From Paracoccus onchidii (lineage in GTDB: Bacteria; Pseudomonadota; Alphaproteobacteria; Rhodobacterales; Rhodobacteraceae): DNA of 64,000 nt. The stretch covers positions 1 to 64,000 of the forward strand of contig NZ_JAQBIE010000004.1 of assembly GCF_028294535.1 (NCBI RefSeq), written 5' to 3'. The notes beneath the pieces were generated by a model. It saw only the letters and a program-made list of their open reading frames with translations. It had not been told where the DNA came from and searched no databases. How positions within the stretch are numbered: position 1 is the first letter of the stretch; each line of letters opens with the position of its first letter. The translations under genes and the position numbers were made by a program. Of the stretch, positions 37,912-46,923 are shown piece after piece.

Positions 37912-37941
37912 ATATTAAGCAACTTGCTTAGCGATTGTCAA
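37912..37941 (-). promoter_or_regulatory. Promoter of gabD with an embedded operator
   Basis: On the minus strand, TTGACA at complement 37936-37941, a 17-bp spacer and TTAATA at complement 37913-37918 (TAATAT with an 18-bp spacer is equally possible). The spacer holds the perfect palindrome described at 37916-37930. The start codon is about 30 bp downstream. Confidence 0.7.
37916..37930. promoter_or_regulatory. Palindromic operator in the gabD promoter
   Basis: TAAGCAA-C-TTGCTTA, a perfect 7-bp inverted repeat with a 1-base centre, between -35 and -10. Compact AT-rich dyads like this are common binding sites of MarR-type repressors. A protein bound here would block RNA polymerase. The regulator is not in the window. 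Confidence 0.55.
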
Positions 37942-38010
37942 AGCAGGCAATCGCAACCCGCCAAATCAATTCGACACGGCGCCTGCGGTTCCAGGGTTGC
38001 GGCCGGTTCG

Positions 38011-38997
38011 TCAGGAAATCTGGTTCCAGCACGGCTGAAGATCGCCCGGTGATCGCGTGGCGGCGTGTACGCCTCGCGCCACTGCCCGTGCCAGAACGCT
38101 GGCGGCGGCGTGGCCCAACTGGAACGCATCAACCTGCGGATCCCGCAATGGTCGCTGGCCGGTCGAGGCTGCAAATATCAGGTCGCCGTCGAATGGTGTA
38201 TGGCTTGGCACAAGTGCGCGGGCCAGCCCGTCATGTGCAGCGGTTGCCAGCCGTTGCAGTGCTGATTTGTCAAGATCCGCGTCGGTTGCGACAATCGCGA
38301 TTGTCGTTGCCTCGCCCAATCGTTTGGCGGGCTGCGGTTCGGCCGCGGATGGAAAGCTTTGCGGCAGGCCCAGCCCCCCGAATTCCCGATCCAGTTCCCA
38401 TGGGGCCGCCCAGAAATGCGGGCCGTCGCCGACATTCGCCTGACCAAGGGCGTTCACGACGACAAGCGCGCCGATGGTCAGGCCATTGTCCAGAACCGCC
38501 GAAGCAGACCCAAGCCCGCCCTTCAAGGACCCCGTCATCGCGCCGGTTCCCGCACCTGCGGTCCCAAGCGCGAAATCTGTGCCGGCATGTTCCAGCGCGA
38601 TTTCCGCCAGTTCGGGATAGGGGTTTTGCGTCCAGGATTTGTCACCGCCATTCAGCAGGTCGAACACGATTGCGCCGGGGACGATGGGCACGCGGGCCTG
38701 TCCCACGGCAAAGCCGCGCCCTTGTCGCCGCAATCCCTGCATGACCCCGTCGCATGCGGCCAGCCCGAATGCCGATCCGCCCGACAATACCAATGCGTCG
38801 ATATCCGTGACCAGCTTGTCGGGTGCCAAAAGATCGGTGTCGCGGGTGCCCGGCGCCCCGCCCATGACATGAACCGAGGCGCGGAATGCCCGGTCTGCGG
38901 TCATGACCGTGACCCCGGATTTCAATCCAGCATCGTCTGCATTGCCGACCCAAAGGCCCGCAACATCGGTGATCAGGTTTTTCGGTCCGGGTCTCAT
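38011..38997 (-). CDS. P1 family peptidase (DmpA/aminopeptidase-like)
   Basis: 328 residues from the ATG at 38997. The frame stays open further upstream but that region belongs to the channel gene. The P1 fold motifs are seen: [32 protein letters not shown] and [19 protein letters not shown] (148-166), around which these Ntn-hydrolases self-cleave to create their nucleophile. Known members release N-terminal D- or beta-amino acids. No signal peptide. Start overlaps the channel stop by ATGA. Confidence 0.85.
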   Translation of the reverse strand: MRPGPKNLITDVAGLWVGNADDAGLKSGVTVMTADRAFRASVHVMGGAPGTRDTDLLAPDKLVTDIDALVLSGGSAFGLAACDGVMQGLRRQGRGFAVGQARVPIVPGAIVFDLLNGGDKSWTQNPYPELAEIALEHAGTDFALGTAGAGTGAMTGSLKGGLGSASAVLDNGLTIGALVVVNALGQANVGDGPHFWAAPWELDREFGGLGLPQSFPSAAEPQPAKRLGEATTIAIVATDADLDKSALQRLATAAHDGLARALVPSHTPFDGDLIFAASTGQRPLRDPQVDAFQLGHAAASVLARAVARGVHAATRSPGDLQPCWNQIS

Positions 38998-39425
38998 TCC
39001 GTTTCTTTCTGGCGTGCCCGCAGGTTGCGCAGGACTTCCATGATGACGGCGGTCAGGATGCCGACATTCAGCAATCCGTTGACGGCCATGACGCCACCCA
39101 GAATGCGCCATTCCGGCGGCAGCAGCAGGTCGCCGAAGCCAAGTGTCGTAAAGACAACCAAGCTGAAATACACCGCTTCTTCCAGGGTTGGAAACAGGTC
39201 CAGTGTTACAAACGCGCCCGCCCAGATGCCCACGCTGATGGTCACGACCATCAGCGCCCAAATCGTGCACAGGATCAGCCCCAGAACCATCTTGAGGTTC
39301 TGTCTTCCGCGCGTCAGCCAGCCGCCGCGTCGACCCAGCACTGCAAGCATGGCCATGGCCGAGCTGCCGGCGACCGTGCTGCACAACATGACAAGCAATC
39401 CTCCCAGAACAATCTGGCCCAGCAT
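38994..39425 (-). CDS. Two-TM ion channel protein (K+ channel-like)
   Basis: 143 residues with three hydrophobic stretches (about 3-30, 45-75 and 102-130) and a pore loop between the last two. The filter TTLGFGD (93-99) is a variant of the K+ channel TVGYGD. There is no RCK or cyclic-nucleotide domain. Likely a small potassium channel. Co-transcribed with the P1 peptidase (4-base overlap), which has no obvious functional link. Confidence 0.75.
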   Translation of the reverse strand: MLGQIVLGGLLVMLCSTVAGSSAMAMLAVLGRRGGWLTRGRQNLKMVLGLILCTIWALMVVTISVGIWAGAFVTLDLFPTLEEAVYFSLVVFTTLGFGDLLLPPEWRILGGVMAVNGLLNVGILTAVIMEVLRNLRARQKETE

Positions 39426-39555
39426 GGCATGGTTCCCGTTTCCGCCGTCGCAAGGTCAATCTGATCGCAGATCGATACGAAATGCTAGCCCAGTATCCCG
39501 CACCCAGATGATGCGATCTTTACAGCGGGCATCGCCATCCCTATCTAACCGCGTC

Positions 39556-40029
39556 ATGGCCAAGAAAAGCGACGACTCAAACTACAAGGTAATCGCCGAG
39601 AACCGGCGGGCCCGTTTCGATTACTTCATCGAGAGCGATCTCGAGGTGGGCATCGTGCTGACCGGGTCCGAGGTCAAGTCGCTGCGAACGGGACAATCGA
39701 ACATCGCCGAAAGCTATGCCAGCATCGAAGATGGCGAATTGTGGCTGATCAATGGCTATATCGCGACCTTGCTGAATGCCGGCGTGTTTGGCCATGACGA
39801 ACGGCGCAAACGCAAATTGTTGGTCAGTCGGCGCGAATTGGCGCGTCTTTGGCAGGCCATTGGCCGCGAAGGCATGACGCTGGTTCCCTTGGTGATGTAT
39901 TTCAACCACAAGGGTCTGGTAAAGCTGAAAATCGGCGTCGCCAAGGGCAAGAAGGCCGCGGACAAGCGTGAAACCAGCGCCAAACGGGACTGGAACCGTC
40001 AAAAGCAACGCTTGTTGAAGCAAGGCTAG
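39556..40029 (+). CDS. smpB: SsrA-binding protein
   Basis: Trans-translation factor that carries tmRNA to stalled ribosomes. 157 residues from the ATG at 39556 ([20 protein letters not shown]). A longer open frame upstream is an artefact. Typical motifs are [38 protein letters not shown] and the basic C-terminal tail ([20 protein letters not shown]). The tmRNA gene was not seen in this window. Confidence 0.97.
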   Translation: MAKKSDDSNYKVIAENRRARFDYFIESDLEVGIVLTGSEVKSLRTGQSNIAESYASIEDGELWLINGYIATLLNAGVFGHDERRKRKLLVSRRELARLWQAIGREGMTLVPLVMYFNHKGLVKLKIGVAKGKKAADKRETSAKRDWNRQKQRLLKQG

Positions 40030-40107
40030 GGGCCATGCCATTGCAGCCGGTCGTTTAGGTCTGTAAATCATGCGCGTGCCGCTCGGTTTCAGGCAATGGA
40101 GGACGGG

Positions 40108-40962
40108 ATGCAGGACGATCCGAAAACTTTGGTTTCGACCGAATGGTTGGCAGCGCATCTGTCGGATCCCGATTTGCGAATTATCGATGCCAGCTGGCAC
40201 ATGCCGGCCAGCGGGCGCGATGCCAGGGCCGAATACGAGGCCGCGCATATTCCCAATGCCCGCTTTTTCGACATGGACGAAATCGCGGATAAACGTAGCG
40301 TCCTGCCTCATATGGCGCCGCCGGTCGAGATGTTCATCAGCCGGATGCGGGCCATGGGCATTGGTGACGGGCATCAGGTGGTCATCTATGACAATTCCGA
40401 TGTGCACAGCGCGGCGCGGATCTGGTGGCTCTTTCGTCTGATGGGCAAGATCGACGTGGCTGTTCTGGATGGCGGTTTTGCCAAATGGCGGGCCGAGGGG
40501 CGCGAGATCGAGGATATGCCGCCGATGCTGCGCGACCGTCACATCACCGTCCAGCGGCAGGCTGGATTGGTGCGCGACGTGACACAGGTTGCTGCGGCGT
40601 CAAAGCTGCGCGACCATGAGATCGTCGATGCCCGCGCGGCCGACCGGTTTCGGGGCGATGTCGATGAGCCGCGGCCGGGGCTGCGCGCCGGACATATCCC
40701 CGGTTCGCGCAACCTGCACTTCAAGCAGTTGCTGAATGACGACGGCACGATGAAGACCCCCGATGATCTGCGCGCGGCCTTCAAGGCGGCGGGCACGGAT
40801 CTGGACAAGCCGGTCATCACCACCTGCGGAAGCGGCGTCACCGCCGCTGTCCTGTCGCTGGCGCTGGAACGTATCGGCCACCGCAACCATTCGCTTTACG
40901 ACGGAAGCTGGACTGAATGGGGCAGCTTTCCCGACCTGAATATCGCAACCGGAGACGCCTGA
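40108..40962 (+). CDS. sseA: 3-mercaptopyruvate sulfurtransferase
   Basis: Two-domain rhodanese of 284 residues. The ATG at 40108 is preceded by GGAGG at 40099-40103, which decides against the ATG four codons earlier. The catalytic cysteine C240 lies in TTCGSGVTAAV, the mercaptopyruvate-type loop (rhodaneses have CRKGVT). The N-terminal domain is the inactive copy (DASWHMPASGRDA). Its stop nearly touches the aminotransferase start, so the two are likely co-expressed. Confidence 0.92.
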   Translation: MQDDPKTLVSTEWLAAHLSDPDLRIIDASWHMPASGRDARAEYEAAHIPNARFFDMDEIADKRSVLPHMAPPVEMFISRMRAMGIGDGHQVVIYDNSDVHSAARIWWLFRLMGKIDVAVLDGGFAKWRAEGREIEDMPPMLRDRHITVQRQAGLVRDVTQVAAASKLRDHEIVDARAADRFRGDVDEPRPGLRAGHIPGSRNLHFKQLLNDDGTMKTPDDLRAAFKAAGTDLDKPVITTCGSGVTAAVLSLALERIGHRNHSLYDGSWTEWGSFPDLNIATGDA

Positions 40963-40963
40963 G

Positions 40964-42145
40964 ATGCTGTCGAACCTAAAACCGCAAGCCGCTGACAAGA
41001 TCCTGATGCTGATCGAGGAATACAAGGCCGATACCCGTCAGGGCAAGATCGACCTCGGTGTCGGCGTCTACAAGGACCCGCAAGGCGTCACACCGGTCAT
41101 GCGCGCGGTCAAGGCCGCCGAACAACGCATCTGGGAAAGCCAGACGACCAAGGCCTATACCGGTCTGGCCGGAGAACCCGAATACCGCAACGCCATGGCC
41201 AATATGGTGCTGGGCGATATGCCGGCTGATCGACTGGCTTCGGTTGCCTCGGTCGGGGGCACCGGTGCCATCCGCCAGGCGCTGGAACTGGCGCGGATGG
41301 CGAACCCGGACCTGACGGTGCATGTGTCCAACCCGACCTGGCCGAACCATCTGTCGATCATGAAGTTCATGGGCCTGCCCTTCGTCGAATACCGCTATTT
41401 CGACAATGACAGCCGTGGCGTCGATTTCGAAGGCATGAAGGCCGATATTGCCAAGGCAGGCAAGGGCGACATCGTGTTGCTGCATGGCTGCTGTCACAAC
41501 CCGACCGGTGCCAACCTGACCATGGATCAGTGGAAAGAAGTCGTCGCGATCCTTCAGCAATCCGGTGCCGTTCCGCTGATCGACATTGCCTATCAGGGCT
41601 TTGGTGACGGTCTGGATGCAGATGCCGCAGCGACGCGTCTGGTTGCGCAAAGCCTGCCCGAGGTTCTGATCGCTGCCTCGTGCAGCAAGAATTTCGGCAT
41701 CTATCGCGAACGCACCGGTATCCTGATGGCGCTGGCGGAAAACACTGCCGCGCGCGACCTGTCACAAGGGGCAATGGCCTTTCTGAACCGTCAGACCTTT
41801 TCCTTTCCGCCCGATCACGGTGCGCGGATCGTGTCCACGATCCTGAACGATGCCGAGCTGCGCAGCGATTGGGCCGCTGAACTGGAAGATGTCCGCAATT
41901 CGATGCTGGGCCTGCGTGCGCAGCTGGCATCCGAGTTGCGCGATCTTTCGGGCAGCGACCGGTTCGACTTTCTTGCCAACCATCGCGGCATGTTTTCACG
42001 CCTAGGTGCCACGCCCGAGCAGGTGCAAAAGCTGAAGACCGATTCGGCGATCTACATGGTCGGCGATTCGCGGCTGAACATTGCCGGTCTGAACAGTGAT
42101 ACCGTGCCCGTGCTTGCGCGTGCCATCGTGGATGCCGGCATCTGA
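40964..42145 (+). CDS. Aromatic amino acid aminotransferase
   Basis: 393-residue class I PLP enzyme of the aspartate/tyrosine aminotransferase group. PLP-lysine K242 lies in SCSKNFGIYRERTG, the HGCCHNPTG loop is at 174-182, and LGVGVYKDPQG and YTGLAGEPEYR at the N-terminus fit TyrB/AspC. Substrates may include aromatic amino acids and aspartate or cysteine. Transamination of cysteine would give the mercaptopyruvate used by the adjacent sseA product, an attractive but inferred link. Ends at a strong terminator. Confidence 0.9.
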   Translation: MLSNLKPQAADKILMLIEEYKADTRQGKIDLGVGVYKDPQGVTPVMRAVKAAEQRIWESQTTKAYTGLAGEPEYRNAMANMVLGDMPADRLASVASVGGTGAIRQALELARMANPDLTVHVSNPTWPNHLSIMKFMGLPFVEYRYFDNDSRGVDFEGMKADIAKAGKGDIVLLHGCCHNPTGANLTMDQWKEVVAILQQSGAVPLIDIAYQGFGDGLDADAAATRLVAQSLPEVLIAASCSKNFGIYRERTGILMALAENTAARDLSQGAMAFLNRQTFSFPPDHGARIVSTILNDAELRSDWAAELEDVRNSMLGLRAQLASELRDLSGSDRFDFLANHRGMFSRLGATPEQVQKLKTDSAIYMVGDSRLNIAGLNSDTVPVLARAIVDAGI

Positions 42146-42179
42146 CACCGGCTGTCGGAATTTCGGACAAGACGGCAAG

Positions 42180-42206
42180 CGGGGGCAGGGATGCCCCCGT
42201 TTTTTT
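42180..42206 (+). terminator. Rho-independent terminator of sseA-aminotransferase
   Basis: Perfect 8-bp stem CGGGGGCA/TGCCCCCG, 4-base loop and seven T residues. Confidence 0.92.
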
Positions 42207-42222
42207 GTTGCGCCCGGGATGT

Positions 42223-42552
42223 CTAGCGGCGTGCCAGCTTTTGTTCGATATAGTCGCGCAGTTCTTCGACTTCGGTGCGGCTTTCGCGCAGGCCATCCAT
42301 GGCGGCCTGCAACTCCGCCTCGGCGCCGGCCAGTCGGCTGGCAAGGTCTGCCTCGCGTTCTTCAAGCTGCGCGACGGCCTGGTCACGGGTTTCTTCGGCG
42401 TCGTGAAGTTGTTGGGCCATCATGTCCAGATCGCTCATGCTGGCCTTGGTCGGGCGAGTGATGCGGTGGACAAGCCAGCTGGCGAACCACCCCAGCACAA
42501 AGGCCGAGAAAAGAATGATTGCGGTGACGGTGATGAATTCGGTTCGGTTCAT
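42223..42552 (-). CDS. Small membrane protein with a long coiled coil
   Basis: 109 residues of unknown function. An N-terminal transmembrane segment (TAIILFSAFVLGWFASWLV) is followed by about 65 residues of Glu/Ala/Leu-rich heptads (LEEREADLASRLAGAEAEL and onward), a predicted coiled coil facing the cytoplasm. Its start overlaps the stop of the OmpA-type gene by ATGA, so the two are one transcription unit and may act together in the envelope. Confidence 0.65.
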   Translation of the reverse strand: MNRTEFITVTAIILFSAFVLGWFASWLVHRITRPTKASMSDLDMMAQQLHDAEETRDQAVAQLEEREADLASRLAGAEAELQAAMDGLRESRTEVEELRDYIEQKLARR

Positions 42553-44708
42553 TCGGTGCCGTTCTGGTCTTCTTCCTCGGCCTGCAACTCATCCTCGGGC
42601 CGAGGAGAGGGGCGCGGTGTGGTTGCATCGGGTGTCTGGACCGGTAGCCTAGTGTTTTCTTCGCGTTCGTCCATAGTCTGGAATTCTTCGCTGACGCCAA
42701 CAGTCGCGGGCACCATGCCGCTGGCCGCGGATGTGGTCGTGATGGTCGGCAGTTGCGGCCCCTCGAATTCGACGCTGTCGCCGGTATCGCCGGTGTCGGG
42801 CGCAAGTTTGCTGTTGCCGCTGTCGCGTGCCGGTTTGTCTGTCGTCACGCCGCTCAGCGCGGTCGGGGCGGCAAGCGGTTCGTTGCGCACCGGATAGGGG
42901 GACATCAGCCGGAACTCGATCCGCCGGTTTTCCTCGCGACCCTCTTCGCTGTCATTGCTGGCGATCGGCTGGCTTTCGCCATAGCCGCGCGCAGTCATGT
43001 TCGATGTGTCGATACCCGCATCCTGCATCGCTGCCACAAGCGTCTGCGCCCGCGCGCGCGACAGGTCGGCATTGAATCCCTGTGAACCTTGCGAATCCGT
43101 GTGGCCGCCGGCTTCGATCTGAAATTCGTTGCAGTCGACCATCGCGTCGGACATGCGCGCCAGCGTGGCTTCGGGGTCGCCTGCGATGGTGGATTTGCTT
43201 GGCTCAAAGCCGATTTCGGATTCCGACATGATGATATTCAGGCGCTGGACGCATTCTTCCCCGTCAGGCAGGTCCAGCGCCAGATCAAGCCGCCGGTCAT
43301 AGCGGATCGACAGATCATAGCGCGCACCGGCACCCAATCGTGCGCCCAGCCTTGCGGCGGTTTGTTCGGGTGCGTGGGGGTCGCCTGATGTGCCGGTCAG
43401 CGTGACCAGATCGGGCGTCACCTCGACCGTGCCGCTATTGAGGGCGTCCAGCGCCTCGAGCCCGGCGATGACGCGCAGGGTCCATCCCTCGGGGACGTCA
43501 CCCTGGCTGCTCAACGTGCTGTTGACCGCCGTGAAACGCGAGCGCGAAAAGCTGTCCACGGCCTCGCCCATGCGCGCATCGGCAATGCGGCCTTGCATTG
43601 ACAGGACATCGTCTTCGCTGACCGAAGCGATGAACGCCGCCGGGCCTTGCGGTGCATCATCGGGGCGTTCGCGATTGGCGTGAAGCGAAAAGACAGGGGG
43701 CAGGCGCTGTTCAAGGCGGCCAGTGACTTCGGTGAAGCGGTCTTCCGGGATCTCGGCGGGCACGGTCAGGGCAATATCTGCATCCGACAGCGTGACTGTG
43801 CCCAGCCCCAGATCCGCGACCGCACCGATGGATTGCACCACGGCTTCGGCCCAGTTCGGAGAGGGCGATCCCAGCCCGAGCGTGCAGCCAAGTTTTCCTT
43901 CGATGCCAGCCTTCGTTGCGGCATCCACGATGCGGGCCTGACCATCCGCGTTGTCGGCAGCACAGGCATCAAGATGGGCGCCGTCCGCATCTATGGTGAA
44001 CCGCATCGTAAAGGGAGCAATCACGGGGCGCGGGGCGGAAATATCGGTTTCCAGCTCGACCGAATCGGGCTTGGCTTGTTTCAGGCCGGTTTCCAGACGT
44101 CCTTTTTCGGCCCTGCTATCCGTGATCGCCGAAACCTTGACCCAACCCGGTCCGACCGAGATCTTGGCGCGCGTTGCCATCTGGGCGGCGCGAATGCCGA
44201 ATTCGGTTGCGGCTTCCCAGCCGTCAGGCAAGGGGTAATCGGCGCTTTCAAGAAGATCGGTGATCTTCGGGGCCGCGGTTTCGTTGCGCAAGATGCGCAC
44301 CATATCGGCGCGATCCGTCGATGCGGGCACCAGACCGATCAGCGAAATCCCGTCATCGTCGCGCAGCAGTTCGATCTTGAATTCGGGCGGTGTCAGGGCC
44401 TCGGTTGCGGCGACGGTCATCTCGTCGATGATACGCGAGGCATCCACCGCTGAGGATGCCTGGGTCATCGCGCGAAATCGCTCGACCTCGTTGGGGGCGG
44501 TGCCCTGCAAACGGACCTGCAGGCCATCGGTGGTCACCGTGACCCAATCCTGCCCGGCCGTCGAAAGCGCCAGCGTGACATCTTCGCGGGATCGCTGTTC
44601 GATCCAGGCGCTGGCCTCTTGCGCGCCCCACCAGCACAGGCCGCCGACACCGGCCAGAACGACAATTGTGGTCAGCGGGGCTGAGAGGCGTCGGCGCGAA
44701 GACGGCAT
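42549..44708 (-). CDS. OmpA-family protein with BON-like repeats and an acidic tail
   Basis: 719 residues from the ATG at 44708. An N-terminal membrane anchor (TTIVVLAGVGGLCWWG) is followed by several BON-like units (for example VTLTGTSGDPHAPEQTAA and QVRLQGTAPNEVERFRAM). An OmpA peptidoglycan-binding domain (GGHTDSQGSQGFNADLSRAR, then RGYGESQPIASN) spans about 500-602. The last 117 residues are a Pro/Asp/Glu-rich disordered tail (AEEEDQNGTE), unusual after an OmpA domain. Probably an inner-membrane-anchored periplasmic scaffold. Coupled to the coiled-coil gene downstream. Confidence 0.75.
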   Translation of the reverse strand: MPSSRRRLSAPLTTIVVLAGVGGLCWWGAQEASAWIEQRSREDVTLALSTAGQDWVTVTTDGLQVRLQGTAPNEVERFRAMTQASSAVDASRIIDEMTVAATEALTPPEFKIELLRDDDGISLIGLVPASTDRADMVRILRNETAAPKITDLLESADYPLPDGWEAATEFGIRAAQMATRAKISVGPGWVKVSAITDSRAEKGRLETGLKQAKPDSVELETDISAPRPVIAPFTMRFTIDADGAHLDACAADNADGQARIVDAATKAGIEGKLGCTLGLGSPSPNWAEAVVQSIGAVADLGLGTVTLSDADIALTVPAEIPEDRFTEVTGRLEQRLPPVFSLHANRERPDDAPQGPAAFIASVSEDDVLSMQGRIADARMGEAVDSFSRSRFTAVNSTLSSQGDVPEGWTLRVIAGLEALDALNSGTVEVTPDLVTLTGTSGDPHAPEQTAARLGARLGAGARYDLSIRYDRRLDLALDLPDGEECVQRLNIIMSESEIGFEPSKSTIAGDPEATLARMSDAMVDCNEFQIEAGGHTDSQGSQGFNADLSRARAQTLVAAMQDAGIDTSNMTARGYGESQPIASNDSEEGREENRRIEFRLMSPYPVRNEPLAAPTALSGVTTDKPARDSGNSKLAPDTGDTGDSVEFEGPQLPTITTTSAASGMVPATVGVSEEFQTMDEREENTRLPVQTPDATTPRPSPRPEDELQAEEEDQNGTE

Positions 44709-44771
44709 GTGTTGGGGACCATGTGCTGTGGCGGGTGTTCTTGGTCTAGCCCCCCACCGGGGCTGGCGCAA

Positions 44772-45710
44772 TCACGCCAGCCCTGCCAAGGCAAGAAACA
44801 GCCCAAGCACAAGCCCGGCATCGCGGTTCGATCGGAACAGGCGCAGGCAGGTATCATTTTGATCTGGAACGAATAATTTTAGCTGCCAGATCAGGTGGGC
44901 GGCAAATCCGGCCAGTCCTGCGTAAGCTATCAAGAGATTGCGACCGGAAAGTGAGATCGCGATCGCCAGCAAGACGACCGTCAGCACCGCAAAGCCCGTC
45001 AGGATGCGGGGGCTGTTGTCGCCAAACAGCAAGGCGGTGGACTTGACGCCGATAAGCGCGTCATCCTCGGCGTCCTGATGGGCATAGATCGTATCGTAGA
45101 ATATCGTCCATGCGATGCCGCCAAGCCAGGCAATGATCACGCTGGGATCAACCCGGTCCATATGCGCGGCATAAGCCAGCATCACACCCCAGTTGAATGC
45201 CAGCCCCAGGAAGATCTGTGGCCACCATGTGAACCGTTTGGCAAACGGATATATGGCGACCAGTCCCAGCGACAGAACCCCCATCCAGATCGCAGTCTTG
45301 CCAAGGGTCAGCAAAATGATCAGCCCGACCATTCCCTGTGCGGCCAGCCACAGATATGCGCCCTTCAGGCTGACTTGTCCCGAGGGCAGCGGGCGTGACC
45401 GCGTCCGTGCAACCTGTGCGTCGATCTTTCGGTCAGTGATGTCATTCCAGGTACAGCCCGCACCGCGCATCACAAAGGCACCAATGGCGCAGGCAATTGC
45501 GATCCACAGGTCGAACAGCCGGGCCGTGTCTGCCATCATCGCCAGGCCAATCCCCCACCAACAGGGCAGTAACAGCAGCCAGGTTCCGATCGGCCGGTCT
45601 GCACGGGACAGCCGCAACAGGGGGCGCCACGATTCCGGCGCGCGCCGGTCGACCCAGTTTCCTTGCGGTGCGTCAAACACCGCATCTGGTCTTTCCGTGT
45701 GGTTTTGCAT
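44772..45710 (-). CDS. ubiA: 4-hydroxybenzoate polyprenyltransferase
   Basis: Membrane prenyltransferase of ubiquinone synthesis. 312 residues from the ATG at 45710, which agrees with family length; 31 more codons are open upstream but overlap rsmE. Two Asp-rich motifs are present: NDITDRKIDAQVARTRSRPL (the first) and YDTIYAHQDAEDD (the second), with about 8 hydrophobic segments. Divergent from rsmE: only 15 bp separate the two start codons, so promoters must overlap the coding regions. Confidence 0.93.
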   Translation of the reverse strand: MQNHTERPDAVFDAPQGNWVDRRAPESWRPLLRLSRADRPIGTWLLLLPCWWGIGLAMMADTARLFDLWIAIACAIGAFVMRGAGCTWNDITDRKIDAQVARTRSRPLPSGQVSLKGAYLWLAAQGMVGLIILLTLGKTAIWMGVLSLGLVAIYPFAKRFTWWPQIFLGLAFNWGVMLAYAAHMDRVDPSVIIAWLGGIAWTIFYDTIYAHQDAEDDALIGVKSTALLFGDNSPRILTGFAVLTVVLLAIAISLSGRNLLIAYAGLAGFAAHLIWQLKLFVPDQNDTCLRLFRSNRDAGLVLGLFLALAGLA

Positions 45711-45725
45711 AGCGTCCGCGTTGTT

Positions 45726-46445
45726 ATGGCAAAAATCAGACTGTTCATAGATCACCCGCTGGCCGAGGGACAACCCGTGCAATTGCAGGCTTCCCAGGCG
45801 CATTACCTGTCAGGGGTGATGCGTCTGCGCGCAGGAGAGGTGATTTCAGTTTTCAATGGACGACAGGGCGAATGGTCTGCGCGTCTTGGTGACATTGGCA
45901 AGCGGGGTGGCGTGTTGCACCCGGTCGAACAGACCGCGCCGCAGCGCAACCCGCCGGATCTGTGGCTGATTTTCGCGCCGATAAAGAAGGCGCGGACCGA
46001 TTTCATCGTGGAAAAGGCGACGGAACTGGGGGCCGCGCGGATTCTGCCGGCACAAACGGATTTCACCAATTCCGAACGCATCCGCCAAGATCGCCTGCAA
46101 GCCCATGCAGTCGAAGCCACCGAACAATGCGGCGGCACCTATGTTCCGCAGGTCGAAGCGTTGGTGCCGCTTGCGCGGTTGCTGGATGATTGGGACGGCG
46201 ACCGAAATATCCTGTGGTGTGACGAGGCGCTGGCAGGTCCGGCACAGACGCTTGCGGGGTTGCCGGGCGGGTCCTGGGCGATCCTGATCGGCCCTGAAGG
46301 CGGGTTCTCAGATGCCGAACGAAAGCGCCTGGTGGATTTGCCCTTCGTGCATCGAATCAGCCTTGGTCCGCGTATCTTGCGCGCCGATACGGCTGCCGTC
46401 GCGTCAATTTCACTTTGGCAGGCCGCGCTGGGGGATTGGGCCTAG
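45726..46445 (+). CDS. rsmE: 16S rRNA (uracil1498-N3)-methyltransferase
   Basis: SPOUT-class enzyme of 239 residues that methylates 16S U1498. The N-terminal PUA-like domain is followed by the knotted SAM site: LIFAPIKKARTDFIVEKATE, then LIGPEGGFSDAER and SLGPRILRADTAAV, all diagnostic. The ATG at 45726 gives the standard MAKIRLFIDHPLAEG start. Confidence 0.94.
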   Translation: MAKIRLFIDHPLAEGQPVQLQASQAHYLSGVMRLRAGEVISVFNGRQGEWSARLGDIGKRGGVLHPVEQTAPQRNPPDLWLIFAPIKKARTDFIVEKATELGAARILPAQTDFTNSERIRQDRLQAHAVEATEQCGGTYVPQVEALVPLARLLDDWDGDRNILWCDEALAGPAQTLAGLPGGSWAILIGPEGGFSDAERKRLVDLPFVHRISLGPRILRADTAAVASISLWQAALGDWA

Positions 46446-46483
46446 CGCGACGCCACATCAGCACATGCAATTCGGGTCAGGGT

Positions 46484-46504
46484 AATTGCTGCAATGCAGC
46501 AATT
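46484..46504. repeat. Perfect 21-bp dyad after rsmE
   Basis: AATTGCTGC-AAT-GCAGCAATT, two perfect 9-bp arms around 3 bases, 38 bp after the rsmE stop and 140 bp before the DUF1127 gene. There is no T-run, so it may be a stem ending rsmE or an operator for the next gene. In this GC-rich genome its AT-rich arms are distinctive. Confidence 0.5.
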
Positions 46505-46643
46505 GCTGATTTCGCGTCATATACTGCGTGAAATGCATATCTGACTTGTCAAAATCGCCCCTACAATTCTGCATCTGCACAATCTATTTGCCAGTTATCC
46601 GCAACATGCCCGCCAATCGGGCAATATGAGAACAGGTGATAAG

Positions 46644-46841
46644 ATGTCCGCCATTGAAATGAACCGCAACGCAGCTGTTGTTGGTGGTTTCGGCAATGTT
46701 TTTGTCCGCTTTTTCTCGATGGTCGCGGCGTGGAATGACGCCCGTCTTACCCGCCGTGAACTGAACCGCCTGACCGATCGTGAACTGGACGATATCGGTC
46801 TGACCCGTGGTGATATCGAGAGCATCGCGCGCGCCCGCTAA
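46644..46841 (+). CDS. DUF1127 (YjiS-like) small protein
   Basis: 65 residues from the ATG at 46644 (AGGTGAT upstream; ATG 46626 is possible). The C-terminal RRELNRLTDRELDDIGLTRG and DIESIARAR are the DUF1127 signature. Members of this family in alphaproteobacteria are Arg-rich small proteins, some of which bind RNA and influence small-RNA turnover; the role here is unknown. A good terminator follows. Confidence 0.9.
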   Translation: MSAIEMNRNAAVVGGFGNVFVRFFSMVAAWNDARLTRRELNRLTDRELDDIGLTRGDIESIARAR

Positions 46842-46863
46842 GGCCGGAACGACCAAGACGAAC

Positions 46864-46896
46864 AAACCCCCATTGCGGTAGCAGCGGGGGTTTTTT
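46864..46896 (+). terminator. Terminator of the DUF1127 gene
   Basis: AAACCCCC/GGGGGTTT stem with a short inner TGC/GCA stem, then TTTTTT. Confidence 0.88.
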
Positions 46897-46923
46897 CGTG
46901 TCTGGTTTCAGGATAGCCGCGTC

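Noticed and set aside
38359-39555. Long 5' extension of smpB
   Set aside because: In frame with smpB but antisense to the P1 peptidase and the channel; SmpB similarity starts exactly at the ATG at 39556.
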